64,000 nt of DNA. Origin: Doryteuthis pealeii (taxonomy: Eukaryota; Mollusca; Cephalopoda; Myopsida; Loliginidae). Positions 22,206 to 33,590 of the stretch are shown piece after piece (the stretch's first letter is position 1; the number at the start of each line of letters is the position of its first letter). The position numbers were made by a program, and so were the translations under genes. The stretch is taken from the NCBI GenBank assembly GCA_023376005.1, contig CM042142.1, positions 56,340,259-56,404,258 of the forward strand, given 5' to 3'. The notes beneath the pieces were generated by a model. That model was not told the DNA's origin. It worked only from the letters and a program-made list of their open reading frames with translations, and ran no database searches.

Positions 22206-22790
22206 AGGACCTATGGATATACCACAGTATGATAATCTAATTATTACAATGGTGGGCATGTTTACATATTGAACTATTCTATCAATAGTTCTTATGTAAA
22301 AAAAAAAGAAAAGTAAACACCTACCATCAGCTCCTTACTTTACTGCACAGATCCCTGTGCTACTCATACGCTGAGTTGGTGAGGACTGGTATCGAACTAG
22401 GAACCTTGTGGTTTCTAGCCCAACACTCTACCAACTGAGCTAACCCAGCCCCTTAGTTCTTATGTAAAAAGTATAATAATCTCTATTTAACTCTCTCACT
22501 TTTTAAAAAATATTTCTCTCTTTTTCATTACATTCGATTGAAAAAGACTAGTGTTATTGCTTCTGTACATTCACCCCCTCTTTATTTTTTATGATAATAT
22601 AATAATGTCCTTTTTCTTCCCTTTCTTTATAATAAAAATGGAATGGTCCATTATTTAACTGAGGTGACAATACTCATAAGAAATAAGATTTCTGCTAATT
22701 AGCAACACAGGATAATCAAGATTTACATTTTTGCATTTCATTTTGAATGGTTTCATTTTTAGCCAGAGGGTGTTACAAAATGATAATGGT
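22206..22790. mobile_element. MITE-B copy interrupted by a SINE
   Basis: Starts GGACCTATGGATATACCAC and runs through TCAATAGTTCTTATGTAAAA, a TC-rich core, CATTCGATTGAAA and CCATTATTTAACTGAGGTGA, to GCCAGAGGGTGTTACAA. Relatives lie at 49893-50320, 50637-50890, 55527-55920, 57485-57905, 59145-59580 and 61140-61540. A family-A SINE is inserted at 22302-22453. Confidence 0.7.
22302..22453 (-). repeat. SINE family A with 16-bp target duplication
   Basis: Bounded by TAGTTCTTATGTAAAA at 22286-22301 and 22454-22469, a perfect 16-bp duplication of MITE-B sequence. The minus-strand head shows TTAGCTCAGTTGGTAGAGTG and a B box GGTTCCTAGTTCGATACC. This shows LINE-mediated insertion into an existing MITE. 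Confidence 0.85.
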
Positions 22791-22914
22791 TGAACAAATA
22801 AGGAACACGAGTATTGATATATAAATGTGCTTTGTGCAGTCAGCTGGGCTGAAAATATGCTGACTGCATCCCCTGCAGAAAGGTAAAACTTCTCACCAAA
22901 AAAGTGTTAATCCT

Positions 22915-23015
22915 GGGTATGACAACTGCATCTGATGGTGAGGCTACATTCATTCATTGCCATTACTCCCAGATCCACTCTGACTTAAAGTTAGAGTCCC
23001 ATCTATGGGCCAAAT
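22915..23015 (-). repeat. Partial R1 repeat
   Basis: Short R1 fragment containing GGTGAGGCTACATTCA, TTGCCATTACTCCC and GTCCCATCTATGGG. Confidence 0.55.
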
Positions 23016-23261
23016 AGATCTGTTTAATTGAATTAAAATAGTTATTTGAATCTATAATTATTTACTAAGTATTATTAGTAGTTACTTGAAATCATATAAC
23101 TGTGTGCAAACAAATGACATTTATCAAATAAAAATAATTACTTGATAATAAATAATTACTTTACTAGTTATTAGTATTAGATAGGAATACTAGAAACCAT
23201 ACAACTGTATGCAATTTATTTGTATAAGATTGTTATGTGATATTAAGTATTCCTGTGCATA

Positions 23262-23612
23262 CAATAACCAGATACAACACTAATCATTGGCCCTTACTTA
23301 AGCTAGACAGTTGGTCAAAGAGACCCACTCCGATCAATTGGTTGGTCATGTCAAGCCCATGCACCTATATGATTGTCCTGACCTTATTGCCCTTGTGGAA
23401 AACCCCCAATCCTTTTTATGATATATGTGCTAGAAGGCGGTGGCTGAGGGTCTTATTGTCCTATGTATGACATTAAACTCTATCTGAAGGTGAAGTTCTA
23501 ATTCTGGATCTCTGGGGAATGTAGGGTACCCCTTGATCACCATGACTCCCAGGTTCACTCTGATCCAGAGTGGTAGTATCTATTTGGGTCCCATCTATTT
23601 GGTTAAACAGAA
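23262..23612 (-). repeat. R1 repeat
   Basis: Minus-strand R1 including CTTACTTAAGCTAGACAGTT, CACCTATATGATTGTCC, TGACATTAAACTCTATCTG and GGGTCCCATCTATT. The small frames inside it are not genes. Confidence 0.75.
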
Positions 23613-23649
23613 CAAAATATGTTTAAAAAACAGATTGAGGTTATTTGTC

Positions 23650-23900
23650 TCATACCCCACCTGTATGGACCGGGCACAAGGCTCCGTTTTAATGTGGGCC
23701 CACCCACAAGCCAAAGCTAATGGGTGGGAGAGAACAAAAATTGTGTTGATCCCATCGGCATTCCCCCTCAAGGGGGGCGCCTCAGGCACTGGGCAATAAA
23801 CCCAGCCCTGCCCCCAAGGGGGCAGGTAATGCCTGGAGAGACGGCCCCCTGGGATCGACGCTATTAATTCAACACAACTCACCGGTCCAGTGGCCGAAGC
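23650..23900 (+). repeat. GC-rich repeat R2 with a 9-bp-arm hairpin
   Basis: Second R2 copy. It contains CCTGCCCCCAAGGGGGCAGG, two perfect 9-base arms around AA, and a looser CCCCC/GGGGGG pair 60 bases earlier. No ORF with a known domain. Confidence 0.7.
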
Positions 23901-24099
23901 TCATTGGACCCCCGACCGAAGTCGAGTGGGTTTGAGTGCACGTATAAACAAAACAAGATTGAGTACCCAAGGAGAATGATTGAAACAAAAAGTCTTCAGC
24001 ATAAAATAACCCAACAAGGGTTGACATGCTGTAAAATCCAACCAGCAAACCATAAAATAATCCTAGAGACATTGACATACCATTTAAATCAATCAATTA

Positions 24100-24560
24100 T
24101 TCTATGTTTTCTCAATTCTCAGATTCCATACTGTATACACCATTTTTTTCAAAATCTCAAGTGATTTTCGAAATGAACTTAGATTTTTTAAATTCAGCTG
24201 ATAAAATTACAGTTCTTTTCCTTCCTACAGAATATATCATAAAATAATGTATTATATATGATATTTCAAATTCTGGTTAGCTTTTCAACTCAGTAATGAA
24301 GTGTTGTTATCTTTTCTATTAGGAAATAAAGATACATGCATGACATCCGAAAATTAAGAAACACATGTTTTCTATCATGGTGACACTATCTGAAAGAATT
24401 CTTAAAAGTATCAGTGAGAAAGCTGATTTATTTATAATAGAGGAATACATATAACTTTATGTGAAAAGAACTATAGCTTTGCACATATATAGACCCTGAA
24501 GATTCATTATCTGTATGAAACTCAAGTTAGTCTGGTTTTCAACCATATATATATATATAT
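24100..24560. other. No gene seen
   Basis: AT-rich sequence ending in a short (TA)n near 24545. Confidence 0.5.
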
Positions 24561-24686
24561 ACACTCATACACACTGTGTTGAATAAGGCAGACATTTCAT
24601 GTCTGACGAGTTTATTTTTGATCTTTTCTAGTTTTCTGGCCAGCTTCTTAATATTGAGTTGGAGTCTGTTGAGTATTTCAAAGTTT

Positions 24687-24740
24687 TTATCCCTAGTACT
24701 TTCAGCACTCCAAAATGCCATCATCAGGGGCAGATATAAC
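24687..24740 (-). ncRNA. Hammerhead-ribozyme-like core (candidate D)
   Basis: On the minus strand: CCC, then CTGATGA (24727-24721), then a GCA...TGC stem II, then GAAA (24703-24700), then GTACT and A (24694), then GGG. Stem I is CCC/GGG with a further TTAT/ATAA pair outside. Stem III would be AGU/ACU with no loop, self-complementary, so only a dimer could form it. The 10.1-11.1 position is not canonical. Layout is type I. The copy-2 counterpart near 40640-40695 has lost bases in stem II. Confidence 0.4.
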
Positions 24741-25269
24741 TGAGTGGGTTCTTAGCTTTTTTTTAAACATGGAAGATGGTTAAACGACCAAGTTGCGGTG
24801 GAAGTAAATAGGAGAAGGAACTCACAGAAATTATATGAAACGGTGAAGGGATTGTGTGGAGGTGGAGGAGAATTAGCGGGAAATGCGTTATAGACATTTT
24901 AGGATGTGGCTGCTATATTGTTCAACATAGTATGCATAGAAGAAAAATGCGGCCCAAATATACACACAAATATATATATATAATATTCCAGCTGGAGGTA
25001 GCCTGTGGATGACTGAATATATGCTCCCCACCCCTAGTGGGTTGAGCTCTAGGGAAGGAATTTCACTGACCACGGCTGATTTATGCTTGAATGTAAGGTT
25101 CTCTTATTACGGATGGAGCTCTCTCTCTGACGGCCTTTAACATATATATATATGTATTTATCAGTTAAAATCTTGCTCTAGTTTGCATGTATGTCAATGG
25201 CCTAGGAGTAAGGAACTATGACTGATGATAAATCGGTCATGTTTTAATCCCAGCTGGAGGTAGCCAGCT

Positions 25270-25315
25270 ATGTCTAGCCACACTGAGGAGACATGATACA
25301 TCGAAACACTGTGTC

Positions 25316-25324
<9 letters not shown>
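25270..25324 (+). ncRNA. Hammerhead-ribozyme-like motif, type I (candidate G)
   Basis: All conserved pieces are in order. The 5' stem I strand is ATGT-ctagc-CACA, the core CTGAGGA at 25283-25289 fits CUGANGA, and stem II is GACATGATACATC. GAAA is at 25303-25306, and stem III is ACAC/GUGU around one U. The cleavage triplet GUC ends at 25315, and the 3' stem I strand is TGTG-t-ACAT. Stem I pairs CACA/TGTG and ATGT/ACAT across an internal loop, as in natural type I ribozymes. Such motifs are known in Penelope-like elements and retrozymes. The copy at 41205-41260 has an extra base in the core. Confidence 0.55.
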
Positions 25325-25363
<39 letters not shown>

Positions 25364-25677
25364 TACATACATTTTACCAAGAACTTGGATTTGTGTATAT
25401 ATGCTGAATTATTTTTTAAGACTATTGAATATCCATATAATCAATACTTTATAATGATGATGATAAAAACTAGAACATGAGAGGAAAGTGATACCAATTG
25501 TAGTTGGTGTCCTTGGAACAGTCCGCAAGTGTTTGGAAAACAGACTGGAGGAATTGGAAATCATAGGAAAAATTAAGATCATCCTGGCAACTGCATTGTT
25601 AAGATCAGCAGAAGAGTATTGGTGACTTGTTGTCATTCAGACTCCAGTAAAAGATGACTAGCTAAACGATTGTGTAG

Positions 25678-25925
25678 AAAGCTCACAATAATAAGAATCC
25701 CAGAATGAAAATAAAAAGAAAGCTCGTAATAATAAGAATCCCAGAATGAAAATAAAAGAAAGCTCTAATAATGAATAATAAAAGAAAGTAATAATCAGAA
25801 TCCAGAATGAAATAAAAGAAAGAATCCCAGAATGAAAATAAAAGAAAGCTCGTAATAATAAGAATCCCAGAATGAAAATAAAAGAAAGCTCGTAATAATA
25901 AGAATCCCAGAATGAAAATAAAGAA
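25678..25925 (+). repeat. 40-bp A-rich minisatellite
   Basis: The unit is GAATCCCAGAATGAAAATAA then AAGAAAGCTCGTAATAATAA, in about six full or partial copies. The minus-strand 99-codon frame through it is the repeat read as F/S/L-rich codons. The array in copy 2 (41606-41930) has a different number and order of units. Confidence 0.88.
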
Positions 25926-26569
25926 AGAAAAAAAGAAAAAAAAAAAAAAATAGACAAATACCTGGACCTTGCTAGAAAGCTAAAAGGGTTAACATGCCAT
26001 AAAATCCAAAACCAAAAGTTTTGTATATATATTTACATATATGTGTTTGAAAATTTATCTTTTGTACAATTATAGGAAACTGTCTAAAATAGAAAGTAGT
26101 GGACTTTAAAAGATGCTTGCACATCCAGGTATGGCCACCCTCTCACATTCTTATATTATCGATGAAGATAACCACGACGAACGAACTCCTTGACAAAAAC
26201 ACCTCAGAGAAAATGTCAACAGATATTTGTTTTTTTAGTTTCTTTATCTCAAATATAGATTAAAATCATTCAGTAGAAATGTCAAGTCTATCTGGCATGG
26301 CAGACAATGATGAACTAATAAGCTAGTATCCAGTGAGTGTGTCTCCTTTTATGTTGGGGCAAGTTGAAGAAGGCACAACCCGATCTAACAGTCTCACCAT
26401 GACATCTTGACCTGATGGCACCAAAGAGCATTTTATAGGTCAATAAAAGAATCTTCATGCTTCAATGAAGACCACCTTTTCTTTAGAAAATGTTATGCTT
26501 ACTAAAGAGAAACCTTTGTAATCTTTTGTTTGGCTCTAATGTATGTTTGGTTTTAAGAACTGCTAAAAG
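25926..26569. other. No gene seen
   Basis: AT-rich sequence beginning with a long A run. It contains a R1-like GTTAACATGCCATAAAATCC near 25990. Confidence 0.5.
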
Positions 26570-27502
26570 CAGTGCTTCTCATAGCCAGTCTACCAGACCA
26601 GTGTCAGTCCTTGGAGTACTGCTGGTCCACAGGTGCTACATAATTTTTTAAAAATTTGTATAGTTTTGAAGTATGGCATATGTACATATAAACTAAAATT
26701 AAATAAAAAGAAAATTAAAACATTTTGCCACATAAATAAAGTTAAATTGAAAAGATTGGATTTAAAAATACATAAAAATATTTTAGTCTTTTAAAAAAGT
26801 AAATATTGTATTACTTCTCTAGCCAGTTATGCCAATCTGTAGAGTACTGCCAGTCAGTACTGATGCCAATCTATAGAGTATGCCAGCAGTCCATGACCAG
26901 TGCCATCTACTGGCCAGTACTGCCAGCCAGTCCACCTGACCAGTGCCAATCTGTAGAGTACTACCTGCTGGTTGCAGGTGCCACACATGATTTTCAAAAA
27001 ATTGTCTAGTCTTGAAGTATGGCAACTGTACATATAAATAAAATTGGAAATATATTTCTAAAAATATCAACTTTGTTTCGTTTTCTGTTTACCAAGATGG
27101 CTATTTTACCATCTTTTTGGCTATGTTTTTTATAGAAATTTAATTTCCTTTTTGTAAATTTCAGCACTGCACCTTGGTCTCCAAAGAAAAGGGCAACTAT
27201 TGAGTGCAAGTCCTCACCACTTACTGAACACCTAACATACATGGCGCTTTTTTTATCGTGCCAAGATTTGACAATTGATATATAAGAAGCAGTCTCACTG
27301 TTCCCATTGACTGTACAACTGGGGGTTAGTTTATATTGATGATAGATTTCTGTATTAAATAAAGCTAATTTTAACATGCCTACATAAATACTTTTTATTC
27401 AAAGTTTTAACAAATTCTTTAGTTTTTATATACCAGTCCGTGCGTCATTCTAAAAAAAAAAATGTCAACCGATCCGCGACTTCAAAATTTTGAGAAGCAC
27501 TG
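26570..27502. mobile_element. hAT-type non-autonomous element
   Basis: Ends CAGTGCTTCTCATAGCC and, on the other strand, CAGTGCTTCTCAAAATTTTG are typical hAT terminal repeats. Flanks are GCTAAAAG (left) and GCCTAAAG (right), and in copy 2 both flanks read GCTAAAG, so the 8-bp hAT target duplication is likely once small indels are allowed. The inside holds repeats of the left subterminal block (ACCTGACCAGTGCCAATCTG). The 123-codon minus frame 27006-27377 has no transposase motif. Confidence 0.7.
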
Positions 27503-28261
27503 GCCTAAAGTATTACTAATAGATTTACCAGTTAAATGTTAAAAAAAATGGATAACCATCAATCCTCTCTGTGCAGGGCTGGCAACATACTATCCCTGAC
27601 CCCCAGACTGAGGAGCCAAAGTCTACTTGGGGGGCGGGGGGACTCTCGGAAGGGTAGTTTTATATATTTTGTATGAATAATTTACAAAATGATCTATTTG
27701 TATTACAATTCTTGTCACCATATTAAGTGTTTAGTTTAGTGTCACATTGAGTGCAGATTCAATGGATATTCCTTGTGGCATAAAGTTTAATGTATTCCTT
27801 GCTAGAAAGATTGTTGTATCAGTTACCCATTGTCTGTAAACGTTCCTTCTAGGAAGGAATCATTCGGCAACTGATTTTTGGAAAATTTATCAACAACCAT
27901 AAATACATCTTTTAACATTTTTTTTTTTCTCATTGGTCAATCAAGCTTCTTCTACTTGGTACAGTCTATGAATATAAGTGATTACTTTTCATACAGCTTA
28001 TACCCAAAGATATTCGACAATTTAACCCACAGATGGGACCCTAACAGATATTACACTCTGGGTCAGAATGGATTTTGGAGTAATTGTTATATTCAAAGAT
28101 GAAAGTGAGATAAGGCTTACTCGTGTTGATTTGGGACTTGGACCTGTAGGAGATCATTGGCCTGCCTGAGTTTAAAACTCATTTATTATTTTCTATTTAG
28201 ATGTGCCTGATCTTTGTAAAAATCCTATTAACAATATATATATATATTATATTATATATTT
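27503..28261. other. No gene seen; R1 fragment
   Basis: Holds a G-rich patch near 27630, a partial R1 at 28020-28085 (TTTAACCCACAGATGGGACC) and a (TA)n run near 28240. Confidence 0.5.
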
Positions 28262-28545
28262 ACCAACCTTCTGCACAAGCAGGATGTGACACAAAGGCAA
28301 TTTTGAAGTGGAGTTTAAGAGGTTATAATTCATAGTTTCTTCTCGTAGACTGGATACCTAACCAAAGTTTAAGAGCCCAATCTGCCTTACTATTTTACCC
28401 ATAACTGGAGGGGAAGTAGTTTGGATGCATACTTTTCACAAGACTATTAGCACTATGTGAAATACAAACAACCCGTCCAGGAATTTGAAACTCGAGTCAA
28501 AGTCCATTTCCTATGAACTAAAACATTACACGACACCTTCTATTA
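28262..28545 (-). repeat. SINE family B, full length
   Basis: Minus strand: head with GTGTCGTGTAATG, B box near GAGTTTCAAATTCC, body, and tail CTTGTGCAGAAGGTTGGTAA. It faces the plus-strand copy at 28888-29165. Confidence 0.8.
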
Positions 28546-28654
28546 ACAATATAAGTAATAATAGGTAACTTGTAAACCCATTATCACATGACAATATTGA
28601 TTTAGAAGGTGTGATGGATTCTAATTAGTAGTTTCATGATTATATCTATTGAAA

Positions 28655-29850
28655 TTAAGAATTTGAATGACAAAAAATTTATGTTCATCACGAACAGACT
28701 TCACAAAGTTATCATAGAGTTTGAAAATTATACTGGAAGCAACTTTATTTTCTTAGCAGATTTTTTAAGCGTATTGGCTCCTGATAAAAATTTTGCTATG
28801 ATGCGTATCCATCTTTCAGGGTTTATTTATTTATATAACAAAAAGGAGAATAGTATGATAGATGAAACAGTTATAGGAAACAGTTAGTAAGGAAGCGCCT
28901 GGTGTAATGGTTAAAAGTCATAGGTAAATGGACTGTCGCCAAGTTCAAATCCTGGATTGTTGGTACTGCATTTCCTTAGCGCTAATACCCTTGGGAAAGG
29001 TATGAATCCTACTTCTCCCTCCGTTGGATAAGATAGTAGGGCAGACTGGGCTCTTTAACCTTGGATAGGCAACCGGTCTAGAAGGAAACTCTGAATTCAA
29101 CTGGTAAACTCCACTTAAACAAATGCCTTGTGTCAACGTCCTGCTCGTGCAGAGGGGTTGGTAATATATATATATTAATACATAAGTGAATGTAGAAATA
29201 CTGGCCCTAAAAGGAATACAAGGCCAGCTAGAACTGTTTGGATAGGGTTGGGAAATTCCCCAACCCTTTTTGGGGAAAAATTTTTGTGCAAGAAAACTAA
29301 TAGTTTGATAATGCTGACAAATGTGATATACACAAATCAGAATCCCTGTCATTGGATAATATATAGATGTTTCCGATATACATTCAATTAAACAAGGGAA
29401 ATTGTTTTTAAAAAAAAGCAAAATAATATTCTTTTCATTAATATTAACTCTATTGTTTGGGGGACTGATATGATATCTAAACTGCAATAGGGTGGCTAAG
29501 AACCAGTTCTGGATGGATCTGGGGAGTGTGAAGAACCTCCTTACATTACTTCATTAAGAATTTGAATGACCAAAAAAAGATATATTATCACGAACAGACT
29601 TTCCAATAGTTATCGCATACAGTTTAAAATTATACTGGAAGCAACCTTTATTTTCTTAAGAGATTTTTAAGTGTATTTGCTCTGATAATTCCTTGCTAAA
29701 GTTGGATATTGCTGCAAATGTGATATACACAAATCAGAATCTGTCATTTGGATTTATAGATGTTCAGATATACATTCATAAACAAGGGAAATTGTTTGAA
29801 AAAAGCAAAATAATTTCTTTTTTTCATTAAATAGTACTCTATTGTTTGGA
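28655..29850 (+). repeat. Degenerate tandem duplication split by a SINE
   Basis: A block starting TTAAGAATTTGAATGAC with AACAGACTT and TATACTGGAAGCAAC occurs at 28655-28800 and again at 29548-29700. A block with AATGTGATATACACAAATCA and AACAAGGGAAATTGTTT occurs at 29310-29480 and 29705-29845. The first unit contains the SINE-B at 28888-29165 and the second does not. Copy 2 shows the same at 44560-45720. Confidence 0.7.
28888..29165 (+). repeat. SINE family B, full length
   Basis: Head GAAGCGCCTGGTGTAATGG (A box) and AAGTTCAAATCCTGG (B box). Body GCGCTAATACCCTTGGGAAA, and the end is TCGTGCAGAGGGGTTGG followed by a short (TA)n. Confidence 0.85.
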
Positions 29851-30571
29851 ATTGGTATAGCAAAAAATGTTTTGAGGCTATTACAATTGCATTACAACCA
29901 AACAGTGCTTCAAGCTGAACAGAGATCTGTCATCAAAGTTTTTGGTGGACCAATGAATGAAACCATACAAAATTTACAGAAGAATGTGACATGTAAAGAG
30001 AAGCATATTTTGGTCAAAAAAGATGTTTACAAAATAGGATGTACATGTTGTGGAACATATTGACTCTCCCGGTAAAGAAAATTATTCTTGGGCATACCTA
30101 ACAGTCTTAAGGGACCAGAAAAGGACAACTTCACTACTGATTTGCCTTGAAAAGATGCAACTGGTAAACAGTGCTTCCCCACTGCCAATTCCTTAGGCCA
30201 AAAATTCACACTTATCTATTGGATAACCCTCATATGTATGTGCCACAGGTAAGATAGACACAAAGTCATGAGGATAAATCAGACTGTATGAAAATGCAGG
30301 TGGTTTTAAGGAATTCTTTATAGAAATTTAGAAAGAGAAAATATAAGAGGAAAACATGGTTTATACAGGGGACCGTTTGAAATACTTCATATTCTTTGTT
30401 GTGGGAGACAAGCTAATGACTGACAATAAATCAATCAGTTATATGGAGAAAAAAATTCGTAGAAAATCCTTTGATATTTTATTCTGACCAGTGGATCCAA
30501 GTGAAAATATTACAGTCAATGAACATGCTACAATAAGCAATGTATGCAATTTTTTCTTTTTCAATGATATT

Positions 30572-30671
30572 NNNNNNNNNNNNNNNNNNNNNNNNNNNNN
30601 NNNNNNNNNNNNNNNNNNNNNNNNNNNNNNNNNNNNNNNNNNNNNNNNNNNNNNNNNNNNNNNNNNNNNNN
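30572..30671. other. Assembly gap of exactly 100 N
   Basis: A run of exactly 100 N, the conventional placeholder for a gap of unknown size. Open frames across it are meaningless. Confidence 1.
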
Positions 30672-32939
30672 CCGCAGCAGATGACACACTTCACCCTGGT
30701 TGTGGCACATTCATTCTCATCACTAATGGTAACATAGTAATGAATGGAGTGGCTCTTTGAACCTGGTATGGGTAACTGGTGTAGGAGAAGTAAAACTCTG
30801 ATTTCAAATCTGTTAAAACTCCACTAAATGACCCTTAATACATCTCTCATGTAATGGGTGGTAATACATATATGTAGGGTTTTTATATTGATGTTCTATA
30901 ATTATACGCCCCTCTCTCTCTCCTCTTTTTACACATACACACACACTGAAGTGTGTATTTCTCATATTAATCAACTTTGCCTACAAAGTTAAAATTATTT
31001 ACAACTTCAATATAGGTTGCATGATATGTTGTATAATTAAAAGCTAGCCTATTCATATATACGATAAGTGTAGCTTATTCAAAACTACTGTCACGACACA
31101 ACACAGGAAAATGATGAGCGATTTTGACGCTGCATTTGACTCACTTCTGGTTTGCCAGTGTAAATCTGAGTTTAGGGAAGTCACATGTTGTTGGGTGCAA
31201 TGGCAAAACTGCCATTGACAAATTCTACTTGTGTGTTTGTTGATCTGGATCTTATAAAACATAAAGAGCTCTAAGAAAAATTAAGTCTGTGTTGTTTACT
31301 AAACAAAAAAAAACCGGACAAGAACCAGAGACTTCCCAGAATAACATCTACGAGATAATCCAGCTGAGATACATTTCCTGCAGAGTAGCAAGATAGAAGA
31401 TAACAGATTTTGATACTCAGAATATGGACAGAGCTCTGAAGAGATAGATAGGGTGATATCTGTGTTGCAACCTCGGCTATACGTACAAATCTACAATATA
31501 TGTACGACCAGATACACTATATACTAGTTGACATAGCTTTTAATGCAATAAATTTAAAAAACAAAGTTTTTACTAACTTAATATATTGTGTGTACATGCA
31601 AGTATGTGTATGCGTTATATAATGTCCTGGCATGACGTTCATACTATCTATGGTGAGGTCCAGTTTTGGAGGTTTGGGAATGTGGAGCATGACTTCATCC
31701 CCATTGCTCCCTGCCGCACTCGACGCGGGAGTGGGTAGTACTTGTTAGGGTCCCATCTATGGGTTAATAGAAACAATGAGTTGATAAACAATTGTATTTA
31801 TCCATTAGATTGAGTTATTTCAAAACTTTAATCGGCATTAAATGACGCCACTGAGGTTTGCTATGCCATAATACCAAAAACAGCGTATGTATATTATACA
31901 TTTATCTTTTATTTATCTATTACTTAAATGTTCTATGAATAAACATTAAAGATAATATAAATTTGTTTCATGTATATGAAATATCTATTCATCATGTTTT
32001 ATTTAATTGCTAAACATATAATTTCATATTTTTTAACGGGTCAGGGTTTCATAAAATATTCTCAACAAGAACTTGAATAATAAATACTCTTTAAGGGTTC
32101 CCTCTTTCATATTCCAAATCTGATGGAAAACGGTTGAGTAATTAAGCACCCGACAACATTTTTGAAATGTCTATTCAAGAATATGTTTTTCTTCTGGGTT
32201 CCATAAACCCAGTTAAGTTTTCTATAGTATATTATTTAATACTGAAGGTTTCCATAAACCGTTAATTTTCTAATGTATTATTTATACTGATAGTTTCGCA
32301 TAAACCTAGTTTAATTTTTCTGATATCTATTATTTAATACTGAAGCATATATGTTCTTATATTTTCAAGATCTTATATATGGTATGGAATATAAAAATAG
32401 GCTTAGTATTTGAAATGGTATACGTCATCTTTGCCATAGAAACAAGATTTCATTGCTACAATTAAATTAGGTGTAAGAAAAACATGACAAATATAAGTTA
32501 ATGAAAAGTTTGTTAATTTTCCCTGTGGTAAAAAAAGTGTTAAATATTGTCAAAAATAGTCAGACTTTCATGTTCTTGAAAAAGAAAAAAGAAAAAGGTT
32601 AAAATATTAAACTATGCTTCATTAACAACCATTAATATGTGTTTAGGCAAAGAAGTTATTTTCTTTATTTCAAATTTGAAAACTTTCACTTGACAAAACA
32701 CTTAATAGCCACTTGGAAGTGAAAAGCAGTTAAAGTAATGAACAACATAATCTTTTAAGTTTTTGTTCATTACTAGGAAGGATGTAAACTTAAAAGCTAG
32801 ATAATGTATCAGATCATGTTATTTACTATTGATGTCGATGTATGCAAATATATTTTCAAGAAAACTACGATCACAAATACAAAAGCAACTTTTAATTTCA
32901 TCGAAGGAAGCTAATTGATAGTACACATATTAATTTTTA

Positions 32940-33590
32940 GACATTACCGATTGCTTTGATTGGTTGATTGGATTTATGGCAGTCACCCTTGTTCTTCTGA
33001 TTGGTTGATTGGATTTTATTGAGATGGTCGGAAGCCTGTGTTTGATATTGATTGAATTGGATTTTATAGATGACAGGCCCTTGTTTCATTTGAATTGGTT
33101 GACTCGCACTTTTATGCATGTATTAGATATCAATTTGACTATGTGTTGATTGGATGTTTAATGGCATGTCAACTCTTAATTTGGGCGTTGAATTGGATAT
33201 ATATTAGGGGCCTGTCAACCTTGTTTCAATTCTGAATATGGTTTGATGGATTTTATGACATGTCACCCTTGTTCAATTTGAATTGTTGATTGGATTGCAT
33301 TTGGCATGTCAACTTCTGTATCGTTTGAGTATTGTGATTTGGATTTATGTCATGTTCACTCTAGTTCAATTTATTGGTCTTAGATGTGATTATTATGGCA
33401 ATGTCACCTTATGTTCAGTTGATTGGTTATTGGATTTTATGGATGTCAACCTTTAGTTCAATATCTGTATGGTTGATTGGATTTGGCATGTCAACTTTGT
33501 TCAATTTGATGGTTGTTGATTTTTATGGCAATGATCAAACGCTTTGTGTCAGATTGACATTGGTCTGTTCTTTGAATCAAACGTGTAAAG
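32940..33590 (+). repeat. 45-bp minisatellite, noisy counterpart
   Basis: The same unit as 16846-17380 but with many indels and substitutions per unit. Either unpolished reads or true decay. The rest of copy 2 next to the gap has the same noise, which favours the former. Confidence 0.8.

Larger units (their letters stand above)
14540..30571 (+). repeat. 16-kb direct duplication, copy 1
   Basis: This whole segment recurs in the same orientation at about 30705-46414. Matching landmarks include the 45-bp minisatellite (16846 against 32940), the mariner remnant (18143 against 34331), the foldback (18591 against 34761), the nested SINE with its target duplication (22286 against 38378), the hAT element (26570 against 42552) and the paired SINE-B copies. 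The copies differ mainly by small indels and by length in tandem tracts. Copy 1 ends at the N gap exactly where the shared sequence ends in copy 2, as expected of a contig end. Confidence 0.93.

Noticed and set aside
27006..27377. 123-codon minus-strand open frame inside the hAT element
   Set aside because: No hAT dimerisation or BED-finger motif and the frame is not kept in the copy at 42.9-43.3 kb.
29842..30063. 73-codon frame with cysteines near its end
   Set aside because: The counterpart at about 45.7-45.9 kb has different indels that break the frame, so it is not conserved.
30439..30760. Open frames crossing the N run
   Set aside because: The middle third or more is unknown sequence, and the flanks belong to two ends of the duplicated block.
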